Notes under the pieces: generated by a model
What the model saw: the letters and a program-made list of their open reading frames with translations, nothing else
Databases searched by the model: none
Told to the model about the DNA's origin: nothing
Origin: Pelomonas candidula
GTDB lineage: Bacteria > Pseudomonadota > Gammaproteobacteria > Burkholderiales > Burkholderiaceae_C
Assembly (NCBI RefSeq): GCF_043555985.1
Contig: NZ_JBIGIC010000017.1
Span: 39,153-103,152, forward strand
Length of the DNA stretch: 64,000 nucleotides
Direction: 5' to 3'
Part shown: positions 19,892 through 28,313 of the stretch, piece after piece
Layout: each line of letters opens with the position of its first letter
Numbering within the stretch: the stretch's first letter is position 1
Program-made: the position numbers and the translations under genes

Positions 19892-22552
19892 TCAGAAGAA
19901 GTAGGTGTACATGGCACGGACCGTGCGGCCGAACAGGGGACGGCTCACGCCTCGGTTCGTGGCACCGTTGGGGCCCTTCAGGTCGATGAACACGGGATCG
20001 CCCTCGGTGAACGAGAGACGATTGGTGATGTTCGAGACGTGGAACTGGAACGCGCTGTTCTTGTTGAAGTCCCAGATGAAGCCACCGTCCAGGTGGTAGT
20101 ACGCGGGGTACAGCGTGACGTTGACGTCCTGGGACTCAGAGAAGCGGCTGCCGAAGTAGGTGTACTTGGCATAGGGCTTAAACGGCAGACCGGTATAGGG
20201 CTTCAGGTCCCAGCTGGCCTGCACGTTGGCCATGACCTGGGCGAGACGACGCGGGCGCCGGCCGTCTTCCCCAATCTGCTCGAAGGTGTAGCCCGTGACG
20301 ACATCGTTGACGCGGATCTCCTTGACGGTCCGGTAGTTCGCGTCGACGACCTTGGGATCCTGGATCACGCCGTTGAAGCGGAGCTCGAGCCCCTTCACGG
20401 CGCGCGGCCGCCAGGCCGCTTCGAGTTCCAGACCAATGTTTTGAATGCCGCGGCGGTAAAACTCGCGCACCAGGGGACAACTGTTGATGTCCACCACGGT
20501 GCCGGCCTGCTTGCACTGTGAGGAGGTGAAGTCGCGGTAATCGACGTACTGGTCGCGTGGGGTGAACTTGTTGTAGAAAAGCGCGACCTGGGTGTCCCAA
20601 GTGTCCGCATAGAAGCGGAGGCCCGTCTCGTACTGCATGATCCTCTCGACCTTGCTGCCTGGTGCGTTCGGGTCGAACTGCAGCTGATTGAGCTGCTCGA
20701 GGCTGGGCAGACGGAAGGATCGGGACACCAGGCCGTACACCGCTAGGTTGGAGCGGACCGAATAGTTACCGCCCAGCGACCAGCCGGTGCCACTGACCTT
20801 GGAGTTCAGGTACTGGTTCGCGCCAGGCAGCAGCACCTCGTCATCCGCGATGGTGTCGGCCGTACTGCCGGGCACCACGCCCGCTGGGGTCAGGTTGGTG
20901 GTCTGGTCGCGCACGTTGTAGACGACGTTGGCGCGCTGGGTCTGATGGCGCACGCCGAAGTCCAGCTTCAGGCGGCGGTCCAGCGTCTCCCAGTGGTCGT
21001 GAAGGTAGACGGCCTCGCCCTTGACCTTCGTGTCAGCCAGGTACCCGTTGAAGCCCAGTCGCATCACGCCGTTGGAGGTGACGGAGGGGCCGACCGGGTT
21101 GCCAGAGGCATCGATGGCTCGTAGATCCACGAGCTCGGGATGCTCGCCGATGGTGGAAACAAGCAGCGACTGCTGGAAGTTCTGCTTGTTGGAATAGTCG
21201 GTGAAGTAGCCGCCCAGCGTCACCCGATGCTCGCCCAGCCACTGCAGCGTCTTTCCCAGCTTCAGGTCGACCGAGGTGCTCTTGGCGTCGGTGGTGGTGA
21301 TGAAGGGGATCAAGAAGTCGAGGTAGGCGCTGTCGGCTACGCGCGCGCCGCCGTTCAGGCCGTAGGCCGCCACACCGGTGGCCGTCGGGTAGAAGGCGCC
21401 GAAGCGCAGCACATCGTTGTTGTAGCGGGCGTTGTTGAAGCGCGCCGCCGTGGTCGTGTCGTTGCCGGTGAACAGGCCATTGAAGCCGCTGCTGCCGGAC
21501 GAATGGCGCACACCGCCGTCGAAGGTCCAGCCCGAGTCGAACTCGTGGCTGAGCTTGACGGTATAGATATCGAAATTCGGGTGGATGCCGTCGGCCATGT
21601 CCACCTCGCGCTCACCGTACTCGCCGATCATCCGGAAGCGGCGGTTGGACGGCGAAGCCACCGTCCCGTGGGCGAAGTCGATACCGATCGGCCACACCTG
21701 ATCCATTCGAATCTTCACCGGGTTGGCCGGCGTGCCGGGCTGCGAGATGGCCGGGATCTGGAACGGCACGTTCTGGTAGAACGCCGTGCGGTCGTTGATC
21801 TTCAGCGCGTGCAACTGGACCTCGGTGCGGCCGTCGTCCGTCTGGTAGACCAGGTTGCCGCGCAGCTGGCCGCCCTTGTCAGCCGTGTAGCCGGTGTCGC
21901 GCAAGCCGTCAGAGGTGCGATAGAAGCCGCCGACGGCGAAGGTCAGGTTCTTGTTGATCGGCCCTGACAGGAAAAAGTCGTTGCGCAGGAAGTTGTAGTC
22001 GGCGACCTCGAGCTTGTAGCCGCCTTCCAGGGTCTGGCCGCCCGTGCGGGTGATGTGGTTGACCGTGGCGCCAAGGCCGTTCGAATACAGGATGCCGCCG
22101 GTGCCGCCCTTGACCACTTCAACGCGCTTGGTCATCAGGTCGTCGCGCACCGCGACGTCGTTGTTCATGAACGGCACTTCCGGCTCTTCGAACCAGGGCA
22201 GACCGTCGATGAGCTGTGGGGCGTAGCGGTAGCCGCCAGTGACCGGCAGGCCGCGGACCGTGATGTTGTTGCTGGCCTCGCCGGCAGTGCTGCCCTCGGC
22301 AAAGATGCCCGGCACGTTCTGCAGCAGGTCGGCAGTGCTGATCGGCGCAAGCCGGCGGATCTCTTCCGCCGACAGCGTGTTGATGGTGTTGGTCGAGTCC
22401 TTCTTCAGCGTCTTCTTCACGCTGCCGGTGACGACAACGTCATCCAGGCGTTCCGTTGGCTTCGAGGTCGTATCCGGCGCCTCCTGCGCGAATGCGACCT
22501 GAAGGGACAACGCCAGGGGCAACAGGCGCAGCGCGCCTCGCTTCAATCTCAT
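19892..22552 (-). CDS. TonB-dependent receptor of the fructan locus
   Basis: An 886-residue outer-membrane receptor. It has a signal peptide (LLPLALSLQVAFA), a TonB box (LDDVVVTGSVKKT), a plug domain (ISTADLLQNVPGIF, NNITVRGLPVTGG, RVEVVKGGTGGILY) and a beta-barrel ending in an aromatic residue (RAMYTYFF). The aromatic end is the usual BAM signal. It lies between the two GH32-related parts of the locus and just before the repeat-domain lipoprotein gene. It probably carries levan- or inulin-derived oligosaccharides across the outer membrane. Confidence 0.92.
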   Translation of the reverse strand: MRLKRGALRLLPLALSLQVAFAQEAPDTTSKPTERLDDVVVTGSVKKTLKKDSTNTINTLSAEEIRRLAPISTADLLQNVPGIFAEGSTAGEASNNITVRGLPVTGGYRYAPQLIDGLPWFEEPEVPFMNNDVAVRDDLMTKRVEVVKGGTGGILYSNGLGATVNHITRTGGQTLEGGYKLEVADYNFLRNDFFLSGPINKNLTFAVGGFYRTSDGLRDTGYTADKGGQLRGNLVYQTDDGRTEVQLHALKINDRTAFYQNVPFQIPAISQPGTPANPVKIRMDQVWPIGIDFAHGTVASPSNRRFRMIGEYGEREVDMADGIHPNFDIYTVKLSHEFDSGWTFDGGVRHSSGSSGFNGLFTGNDTTTAARFNNARYNNDVLRFGAFYPTATGVAAYGLNGGARVADSAYLDFLIPFITTTDAKSTSVDLKLGKTLQWLGEHRVTLGGYFTDYSNKQNFQQSLLVSTIGEHPELVDLRAIDASGNPVGPSVTSNGVMRLGFNGYLADTKVKGEAVYLHDHWETLDRRLKLDFGVRHQTQRANVVYNVRDQTTNLTPAGVVPGSTADTIADDEVLLPGANQYLNSKVSGTGWSLGGNYSVRSNLAVYGLVSRSFRLPSLEQLNQLQFDPNAPGSKVERIMQYETGLRFYADTWDTQVALFYNKFTPRDQYVDYRDFTSSQCKQAGTVVDINSCPLVREFYRRGIQNIGLELEAAWRPRAVKGLELRFNGVIQDPKVVDANYRTVKEIRVNDVVTGYTFEQIGEDGRRPRRLAQVMANVQASWDLKPYTGLPFKPYAKYTYFGSRFSESQDVNVTLYPAYYHLDGGFIWDFNKNSAFQFHVSNITNRLSFTEGDPVFIDLKGPNGATNRGVSRPLFGRTVRAMYTYFF

Positions 22553-22679
22553 GTCTCGCTCCTAGTTTTAGTGTTTGGCGCTTCGATGTCGGCCAGCCGC
22601 TTCTCGCCCGGCCCGAATCGCCCGATCCGATAAATCAACAGTTCGTGCCCGCATCTCGGCGTGCGGGCGGTCGCCGCGT

Positions 22680-25016
22680 CTATTGCGGCAATCGCAGTGG
22701 CCAGACCTTGACCGCCGCCTTCATGGGCTGCGCGGTGTCTGCGCTAATCCGAATCCCCGTGCTGTTTGCCAACGACGGATAGCTGCGCACCGAGTAGGCC
22801 GCTGCGTCGTTGATGAATACCTCGACCGTCGACCCATCGACGATCGCCCTTATGCGGCGCATGGCGCCAAACGAATCCGCGGCGTAGCTCCCCTTCATCA
22901 CTTGAGGACCTTCCCCATCAGCGGACAACGTCGAACGCGACTTGTCCACCATCACCTCGCCGCGCACGCGGTCGAAGATCAGCCGGGTGAACTCCCGGCC
23001 GTCCGGCGAGGCGAGCACATCGAGTTGGACGGGCGCCGCATCAGCAGGTGCGTCGTCAAGTTCGATCAGCATCTCGTAGGCCCCATGGCCTGCGTCGAGG
23101 GAGACTGGATCCCGGCCGATCGATACGCCGGATCGGTCGACCACCGCGCCTTGACGCAGCTTTACCAGCTCGGGTGCGGGTCGTTGGCCCAGGGTGCGGT
23201 TGTCGCGGAGCAGATACCACGTCCGCGGCAGGCTGAAGGTATGCGCCCAGCCCGCTTGCCTCTGCGCTAGCGGCGTGCGGCGCTCATCGATGATGCCGAT
23301 GGCTCGCAAGCTGCCATCGTCGGCCCGGCCTACGGTCGGCGCGAGATGGCCCGGGACGAGATCCAAGAGCTTGGGCGTCGGCGAGAACGGCTTGAACGTG
23401 CCGTCGGACCAGGTGCCGGTCCAATAGACCGCACGCGTGCTCGGCTCGCCGTACTTGCTTACCTTGCCGCCGATGGGGTTGACCAACAGAATCCACACGC
23501 CGTCCGACAGCTGCTCGAACACCGGCATTTCCCAGATCTCCGAGCCGATGTCCAGCATCCGATAGCTGGGATCCGTGAACCGGGGCCTGGGTTGCCAACG
23601 TCCGCCCTTGTCGCCCGGTTCGAGCACGTAGTACAGCAGGCCACCGCCGGTATCGAGCGCGGCGCCGATGATCATGTGCCAGGTGCCGCCTTCTTTCCAC
23701 AGGAAAGGGTCGCGCATGTCCCGGGCGCCACGTGAGTTGAGGATGGGACCGGTCTTTTTCCATTCGCGCAGCTGCGGGTCCTCGCTGATGGCCATCGCCA
23801 CGCCCGGGTTGCTCGCCGCCAGCCGATCGCCATGGTTGACGCTCGTATAGAAAGCGAAGGCCTTGCCGCCATCTGCGATGACATGCCCCGACCAGATGCC
23901 CTTCATGTCGAAGCCGAAGTCGTCGCTTTGCAACTCGGGCATCAGCGCGTCAGGCTGACTCTCCCAGACGACCAAATCTCGACTCGTCATGTGACCCCAG
24001 TGCATCAACGTCTTGAACGGGCCGTTGGGCGTGCGTTGGTAGAAGACGTGCCAGGTGTCGCCAATACGGATCAGGCCGTGAGGTTCGTTGGTCCAGTTGG
24101 CCGGCGGCAGCGGATGCACGCGAGGACGCAACGTGTCGTTGGCGAAGCGCGTTGCCGGCACCACGAGCGCTGGCTCCGCGCTCGTCGTTGATGACGGGCC
24201 CGACAGCAAACGGCGCTGCTCGGCATTGAGTGCAGCCGCGTACACGGCGACTTGGTCGAACGCACCGTTGAGCCGATTGATCGTGAAGTCCAGGATCTTG
24301 GTGTCGGTGGGCGCTGCAGCCAGCCGCAGTGGCGTCGACGCCAACTCCAGCGTCATGCCAGGGACACCTCGTACGGTGCCGATCAGCTCGTCACCTTGGT
24401 AAAGCGAGGCGACGCCGGTGGAAACGTCGACCGTGGCCACCAGGTGCACCCACCGCCGAAGGGGAAACTTCGACTTGGCCTGGATGCGCAAGACGCCGGC
24501 GGACGTTGCCACCTTGAATCCCCACCGTCCGTAAGCGTCGATGTACAGATCGAAACCCTTGCCACCAGCGGCCTGCTGAATGAACGACGACGGCACCATG
24601 TCCTTGACCGGCACCTCGAGGTCCGACGGATAGCTCTCCAGGGCGACCCACAAGGACAGCGTGAGGCCGCTGCTCGGGCTCAGGGAGAGCTTCCCTTCGG
24701 CGTAGCTTGAGAAACCGTCGGTTCGCCATGCGCTGCCGGCGACGCCTGGCACCACGTCAGGTGCCGAGAACTGCGTCTTGATCTGCAGGCCGCCCGGTAG
24801 CTTTCCGGCCGAGAGCTCATCAAAATCGGCATGCACGACTGGGTCAGGCAATGTCGCCGCCGCCATGACGGCGTTCGAGCCTGTCACGCATACCAGCAGC
24901 GCCATCGTGACCAGCCAACCTCGCTTCAGGCGATCGCGCAGCGACGCATGAGCCGGCTCAGAGCCGGTTCGAGCGTGCGCCTTCAAGGCGTCGTCAGCCG
25001 AGATCACGTGAAGCAC
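22680..25016 (-). CDS. Second GH32 protein with an N-terminal LamG-like domain and altered nucleophile motif
   Basis: A 778-residue exported protein. A hydrophobic signal segment lies at about residues 33-53 (GWLVTMALLVCVTGSNAVMA), so the GTG start at 25016 may be early. Residues about 60-265 form a LamG/concanavalin-like domain (ELSAGKLPGGLQ, LTLSLWVALESYP, RRWVHLVATVDVSTGVASLY). The GH32 propeller follows. The usual WMNDPNG reads WTNEPHG, with Glu311 at the nucleophile position. MRDPF (Asp436) and WEMPVFE (Glu496) are present. The C-terminal beta-sandwich is complete. A perfect operator palindrome lies 42 bp upstream. It may be a fructanase of a variant clade or a weakly active fructan-binding protein. 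Confidence 0.85.
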   Translation of the reverse strand: MLHVISADDALKAHARTGSEPAHASLRDRLKRGWLVTMALLVCVTGSNAVMAAATLPDPVVHADFDELSAGKLPGGLQIKTQFSAPDVVPGVAGSAWRTDGFSSYAEGKLSLSPSSGLTLSLWVALESYPSDLEVPVKDMVPSSFIQQAAGGKGFDLYIDAYGRWGFKVATSAGVLRIQAKSKFPLRRWVHLVATVDVSTGVASLYQGDELIGTVRGVPGMTLELASTPLRLAAAPTDTKILDFTINRLNGAFDQVAVYAAALNAEQRRLLSGPSSTTSAEPALVVPATRFANDTLRPRVHPLPPANWTNEPHGLIRIGDTWHVFYQRTPNGPFKTLMHWGHMTSRDLVVWESQPDALMPELQSDDFGFDMKGIWSGHVIADGGKAFAFYTSVNHGDRLAASNPGVAMAISEDPQLREWKKTGPILNSRGARDMRDPFLWKEGGTWHMIIGAALDTGGGLLYYVLEPGDKGGRWQPRPRFTDPSYRMLDIGSEIWEMPVFEQLSDGVWILLVNPIGGKVSKYGEPSTRAVYWTGTWSDGTFKPFSPTPKLLDLVPGHLAPTVGRADDGSLRAIGIIDERRTPLAQRQAGWAHTFSLPRTWYLLRDNRTLGQRPAPELVKLRQGAVVDRSGVSIGRDPVSLDAGHGAYEMLIELDDAPADAAPVQLDVLASPDGREFTRLIFDRVRGEVMVDKSRSTLSADGEGPQVMKGSYAADSFGAMRRIRAIVDGSTVEVFINDAAAYSVRSYPSLANSTGIRISADTAQPMKAAVKVWPLRLPQ

Positions 25017-25057
25017 CTATGACAACGATAAACAAAGAGGTTCTGCTCCACAGATTG

Positions 25058-25071
25058 GTCTATCGATAGAC
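25058..25071. promoter_or_regulatory. LacI-type operator upstream of the second GH32 gene
   Basis: GTCTATCGATAGAC is a perfect 14-bp palindrome located 42 bp before the GTG start. It is the best copy of the locus-wide motif and would place this GH32-receptor-lipoprotein unit under the same repressor as the ABC importer operon. Confidence 0.65.
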
Positions 25072-25181
25072 ATTTTTGGCAGACAATTGGGCCGGATGCG
25101 CGAGTGACCATGCCACGCGGATCAACGCTGCCTCGGGAGGCGCCGGCCGTCGAAGCGCTGATCGCGATTCTCAACTGGCTT

Positions 25182-25248
25182 TGACTATCGATGGTCATTT
25201 TTAGGGAGAAGAAAGGCCCGCAAGGACCTGAAATGTCTATCGATGGTA
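25182..25248. promoter_or_regulatory. Two further LacI-type operators
   Basis: TGACTATCGATGGTCA (25182-25197) and TGTCTATCGATGGTA (25234-25248) repeat the palindrome. With the 25058 site they may allow loop formation. They could also serve a promoter further upstream. The assignment to the LacI protein at 16539-17567 is inferred from motif identity. Confidence 0.6.
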
Positions 25249-25748
25249 GTTCTTCGGCAAAAAACTGGCTTTAGTGTTTCCCCCAGGTACGCTTCAAACG
25301 CGTGGCGCACGCTTTCGCAACTACTCGGCCAACCTATCGGCGCCCGGAAGATTCGATTCGTGTCGAGCGAAACGGAGCTCGCGCTCGATCAACTTGTCGA
25401 TGGTGTGACGGACGCGGGACGAGAAGGCGACCGCATATGCATTCGCTGTCTTGCGCACACCGAACGAGATCGCTGCAGCCCCCACGGCCGCCGCCAGCAT
25501 GAGATCCGCCAAGGCAGGGCTGACGTTGCCGCGATTCCTCGGGTCTGTCAGCAGCTCGGCGACCATCTGTTGCACGTTCAACAGCCTCGCGCTCATATTG
25601 CGTTCTTGCCGTCAATGCCCGCGCGCCGCCGCAACGATGGGGCACGCGCTCTTCCTCACATTCGCTCAAGGGCATAGCTGTCAACTCCAACTTTCCAAAC
25701 CACCTCGACGCGCCAAAGCCGGGAGTGTCGAGGTGGAACTGGCGTGGT
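25249..25748. other. Intergenic stretch between operator cluster and porin gene
   Basis: The only candidate gene here is a 91-codon minus-strand frame described separately. No terminator for the porin gene stands out. Confidence 0.4.
25321..25596 (-). CDS. Small hypothetical protein
   Basis: A 91-residue frame with natural-looking composition: MSARLLNVQQMVAELLTDP, a hydrophobic alanine-rich helix (LADLMLAAAVGAAAISFGV) and a charged C-terminal helix (HTIDKLIERELRFARHE). No strong ribosome site precedes its ATG. I do not recognise a family; the layout would suit a one-helix membrane protein or a truncated remnant. It ends about 70 bp from an operator copy, reading toward the second GH32 gene. 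Confidence 0.35.
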   Translation of the reverse strand: MSARLLNVQQMVAELLTDPRNRGNVSPALADLMLAAAVGAAAISFGVRKTANAYAVAFSSRVRHTIDKLIERELRFARHESNLPGADRLAE

Positions 25749-27101
25749 TCAGAAGCTGTGACGGATCCCGAAGGCAAGGATGCTGGACCTTCCGTCCGGA
25801 GAAATGCCGACGCCGTTGAAGGCCGGCGTCTCACGCAGCCCCAGCGCGGCCAGGACCGCGTCGGGGCCGCCAGAGACATTGATCGGCCTCGCGCCGGTGG
25901 GCGTCACGCCCACGATGGGCAGCACGTTGCCCTGCCGGTCCTCCGCCACGGCCAGGCGCGAATAGATCACCGTCCGCTTGGACAACTGATAGTCCACGCC
26001 CAGCGAGACGCCGATGTTCTTGCCGCGCGTGAAGTTGGTGAAGCGACTCTCGCCGGCCTCGCCGATCCAGGCGAAGTTGCCGACGGGAACTCGCGCGCCG
26101 ACGACGAACGTCTGAATCTTTGGATCGAAGCCGCCGGCGCCGGGCAGGCGCAACGGCGGCTGCCCAGGCAGATTGAGGACGCTGCCATCGAAGTAGCGTC
26201 CCTCGTGGTACAGAGCGTGCAGCGAAGGTCCCTCAGCAGACAGCAGGTACTTGCCGGCCAGAGCGAATCCCCAGTAGCGATCCAGTTCGAAGATCGAGCC
26301 GCCCTGCGACAGCACAGGGACGTCGAACTCGTTGTAGTGGACGCCTGCGCTCACACTGAACGTCGGTGCGGTGTAGCCCAGGAACAGACCACCGGAACGC
26401 CCGCGCTTGCCGCCGGACTCGGAACCCGAGGCTTCGACGCCGGAAGTGGCACCGCCCAGCATCGACCCGGTTGAGGTGGTCACGGTGCTGCCGCGCGCCG
26501 GGCTAACGATGCGCGATACACCCGCGTTAGGACTGTAGGACATCGCAGCGGCAAAGCCTCCAACTCGGGCCCAGTAGCTGATCTGGTTGTCCTGCCTGAT
26601 CTGCAGCGTGTTGGTGACCAGGCCGGCGGTGAACAGATCGGTGCCAGCGAGGCCATCGGGCGTGCCCGCGGCGAAGGAGAAGAAGATCGGCGCGTACTGG
26701 CGACCCAGGCGAACTTCACCGCCAGGCGTCGTCAGGTACACCATGGCTTGCTTGCCGAAGAAGCGGCCGTCCTGTGACAACGTGCCGTCGTCGCTGCCGG
26801 GCTGAGACTCAAGCACAAATCCCGCGGCGTAGCCGCCGCCCAGGTCCTCGCGTCCCTTGAAGCCCAAGGTATTGGTGCGCGAAAGGCTCTGCGTCACGCG
26901 GGTCTTTGTCCCGGCGCTGCCGGGCGGAAAGATCAGCGCAGCGGATGCTCCTGTAGGCGAGCCGGCGCTGCCCGTCGTCTTGTGCGTCGTGTCGACCGCA
27001 GTGTCGACGTTGCCGTACAGCGTAAGGACCGCTTGTGCGCTGGCACCGAACGCGCAGACAGAAAGCGCGGCCGCCAGGCCGACGCGGGTGCGAATGTTCA
27101 T
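25749..27101 (-). CDS. Gram-negative porin (Burkholderiales type)
   Basis: A 450-residue outer-membrane porin. The ATG at 27101 gives a clean signal peptide (VGLAAALSVCAFGASAQA) followed by VLTLYGNVDTAV, the usual first strand of betaproteobacterial porins. Further hallmarks are SRTNTLGFKGREDLGGGYAAGF, a KQAMVYLTTPGGEVRLGRQY segment and a terminal phenylalanine (LAFGIRHSF). A small lipoprotein gene lies 62 bp upstream in the same direction. The solute is unknown; the fructan locus next door makes sugars possible. Confidence 0.92.
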   Translation of the reverse strand: MNIRTRVGLAAALSVCAFGASAQAVLTLYGNVDTAVDTTHKTTGSAGSPTGASAALIFPPGSAGTKTRVTQSLSRTNTLGFKGREDLGGGYAAGFVLESQPGSDDGTLSQDGRFFGKQAMVYLTTPGGEVRLGRQYAPIFFSFAAGTPDGLAGTDLFTAGLVTNTLQIRQDNQISYWARVGGFAAAMSYSPNAGVSRIVSPARGSTVTTSTGSMLGGATSGVEASGSESGGKRGRSGGLFLGYTAPTFSVSAGVHYNEFDVPVLSQGGSIFELDRYWGFALAGKYLLSAEGPSLHALYHEGRYFDGSVLNLPGQPPLRLPGAGGFDPKIQTFVVGARVPVGNFAWIGEAGESRFTNFTRGKNIGVSLGVDYQLSKRTVIYSRLAVAEDRQGNVLPIVGVTPTGARPINVSGGPDAVLAALGLRETPAFNGVGISPDGRSSILAFGIRHSF

Positions 27102-27163
27102 CTTTGTCCCCGGATGGTTGTAGTTGCTGACGAGCCAACGGCTCGCGTCGGCCACGTTCAAGT

Positions 27164-27310
27164 TCAGGAGGTCTGCTCGCAGCCCGGCGGCGTGTAACTG
27201 AGCTCTCGCTGGATCTGAGGCGCATCGCACGACTTCTTGTCGACCGGTGCCGCGCAGCCGGCGAGCGCGGTGAGCACCGCAAGGAGAGAAGCGCGTAGGT
27301 AGGTCTTCAT
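27164..27310 (-). CDS. 48-residue lipoprotein
   Basis: A short gene beginning with ATG, preceded by AAGGAG at a good distance. The product is a lipoprotein: MKTYLRASLLAVLTALAGC has a textbook lipobox (LAGC, Cys19). A mature tail of about 30 residues follows with three cysteines in all (CAAPVDKKSC, then PPGCEQTS at the end). It is placed between the SDR and porin genes. Function is not recognised; such peptides are often periplasmic membrane-anchored accessory proteins. The Cys pair in the tail could form a disulfide. Confidence 0.65.
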   Translation of the reverse strand: MKTYLRASLLAVLTALAGCAAPVDKKSCDAPQIQRELSYTPPGCEQTS

Positions 27311-27392
27311 TTGGGGAACTCCTTCAAGGTTTGGCCCCAGTGGGCCCGGTAGGGCAATGGCTTGCCGAAATCGACACGCGACCGGACGGGGC

Positions 27393-28199
27393 TCAGCCCA
27401 GGCCCAGCGACTTGCGCAGGCTCTTGTCGACCGGGCCGGCCGGCATGAAGCGGCGCAACTTGCTCAGCAGGGCCGCCTGCCCCTGCGGCGTGCGCCGCAT
27501 CCGCCAGGGCCCGAATGCCGCTTCGACGATGGTGTCGGCCACCTTCTCGGGTTCGTCGCCCGCACTCACGCTGGCGGGGATGGCATGCAGCACGGCCTTG
27601 CGCTCACGGTCGTAGGCATCGATCAAGGTCGCGGCCAGCGGCGAGTTGGCTTCGAGGTTGGTCTTCGTATAGAAGGGCTGGACCAGGGTCACGCGGATGC
27701 CGAACTGGCGCACTTCGTGGTCCAGCGACTCCGACAAGCCCTCGACGGCATGCTTGGACGCCGCGTAAAGGCCCATGTAAGGCGCGGGCAGGAAGCCCAG
27801 CACCGAGCTCACGTTGATGATGCGGCCCTGTCGCTGAGCCCGCATGTGCGGAAGCACCGCCTGCGAGACCCTGAGGACGCCAAGCACGTTGGTGTCGAAG
27901 AGCGAGGCCGCCTCGGCGGGCGTCGTCTCTTCCACCGCACCGACCATGTTGAAGCCAGCGTTGTTGACGAGGACGTCGATGCGACCGGCACGCTTGATGA
28001 CGTCGAGCACGCCGGCGAGCACCGAGGCGTCGTTGCGGACGTCCATTTCGACCAGCTCGACGCCGGCTAGCGGCTGGGCTTTGGCGGGTTTGCGCACGGT
28101 TCCGAAGACACGGCTTCCTCGGGCAACGAACTTCTTGGCCGTGGACAGGCCGATGCCGGACGAAACGCCAGTGACGAGGACGACAGGTGGGTTGTTCAT
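27393..28199 (-). CDS. Short-chain dehydrogenase/reductase (SDR)
   Basis: A 268-residue classical SDR. The NADP-binding motif TGVSSGIG is at residues 10-17 with Arg/Lys residues downstream that favour NADP. NNAGFN and the catalytic Ser...YAASKHAVEG (Tyr and Lys) are in place. The gene reads in the same direction as the RND efflux genes upstream, after a 110-bp gap. The substrate cannot be inferred. Confidence 0.88.
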   Translation of the reverse strand: MNNPPVVLVTGVSSGIGLSTAKKFVARGSRVFGTVRKPAKAQPLAGVELVEMDVRNDASVLAGVLDVIKRAGRIDVLVNNAGFNMVGAVEETTPAEAASLFDTNVLGVLRVSQAVLPHMRAQRQGRIINVSSVLGFLPAPYMGLYAASKHAVEGLSESLDHEVRQFGIRVTLVQPFYTKTNLEANSPLAATLIDAYDRERKAVLHAIPASVSAGDEPEKVADTIVEAAFGPWRMRRTPQGQAALLSKLRRFMPAGPVDKSLRKSLGLG

Positions 28200-28313
28200 G
28201 GAAATCTCTTCTTGATCAAGTGAACGAGGGCGAAGCGCGGCCTCGCGCCTGGCGCAGCAGGCGCGATGCCTCGTTGTGTGGGTGCCGCTGTTGGCCGCGC
28301 AGCGGCTGGCAGG

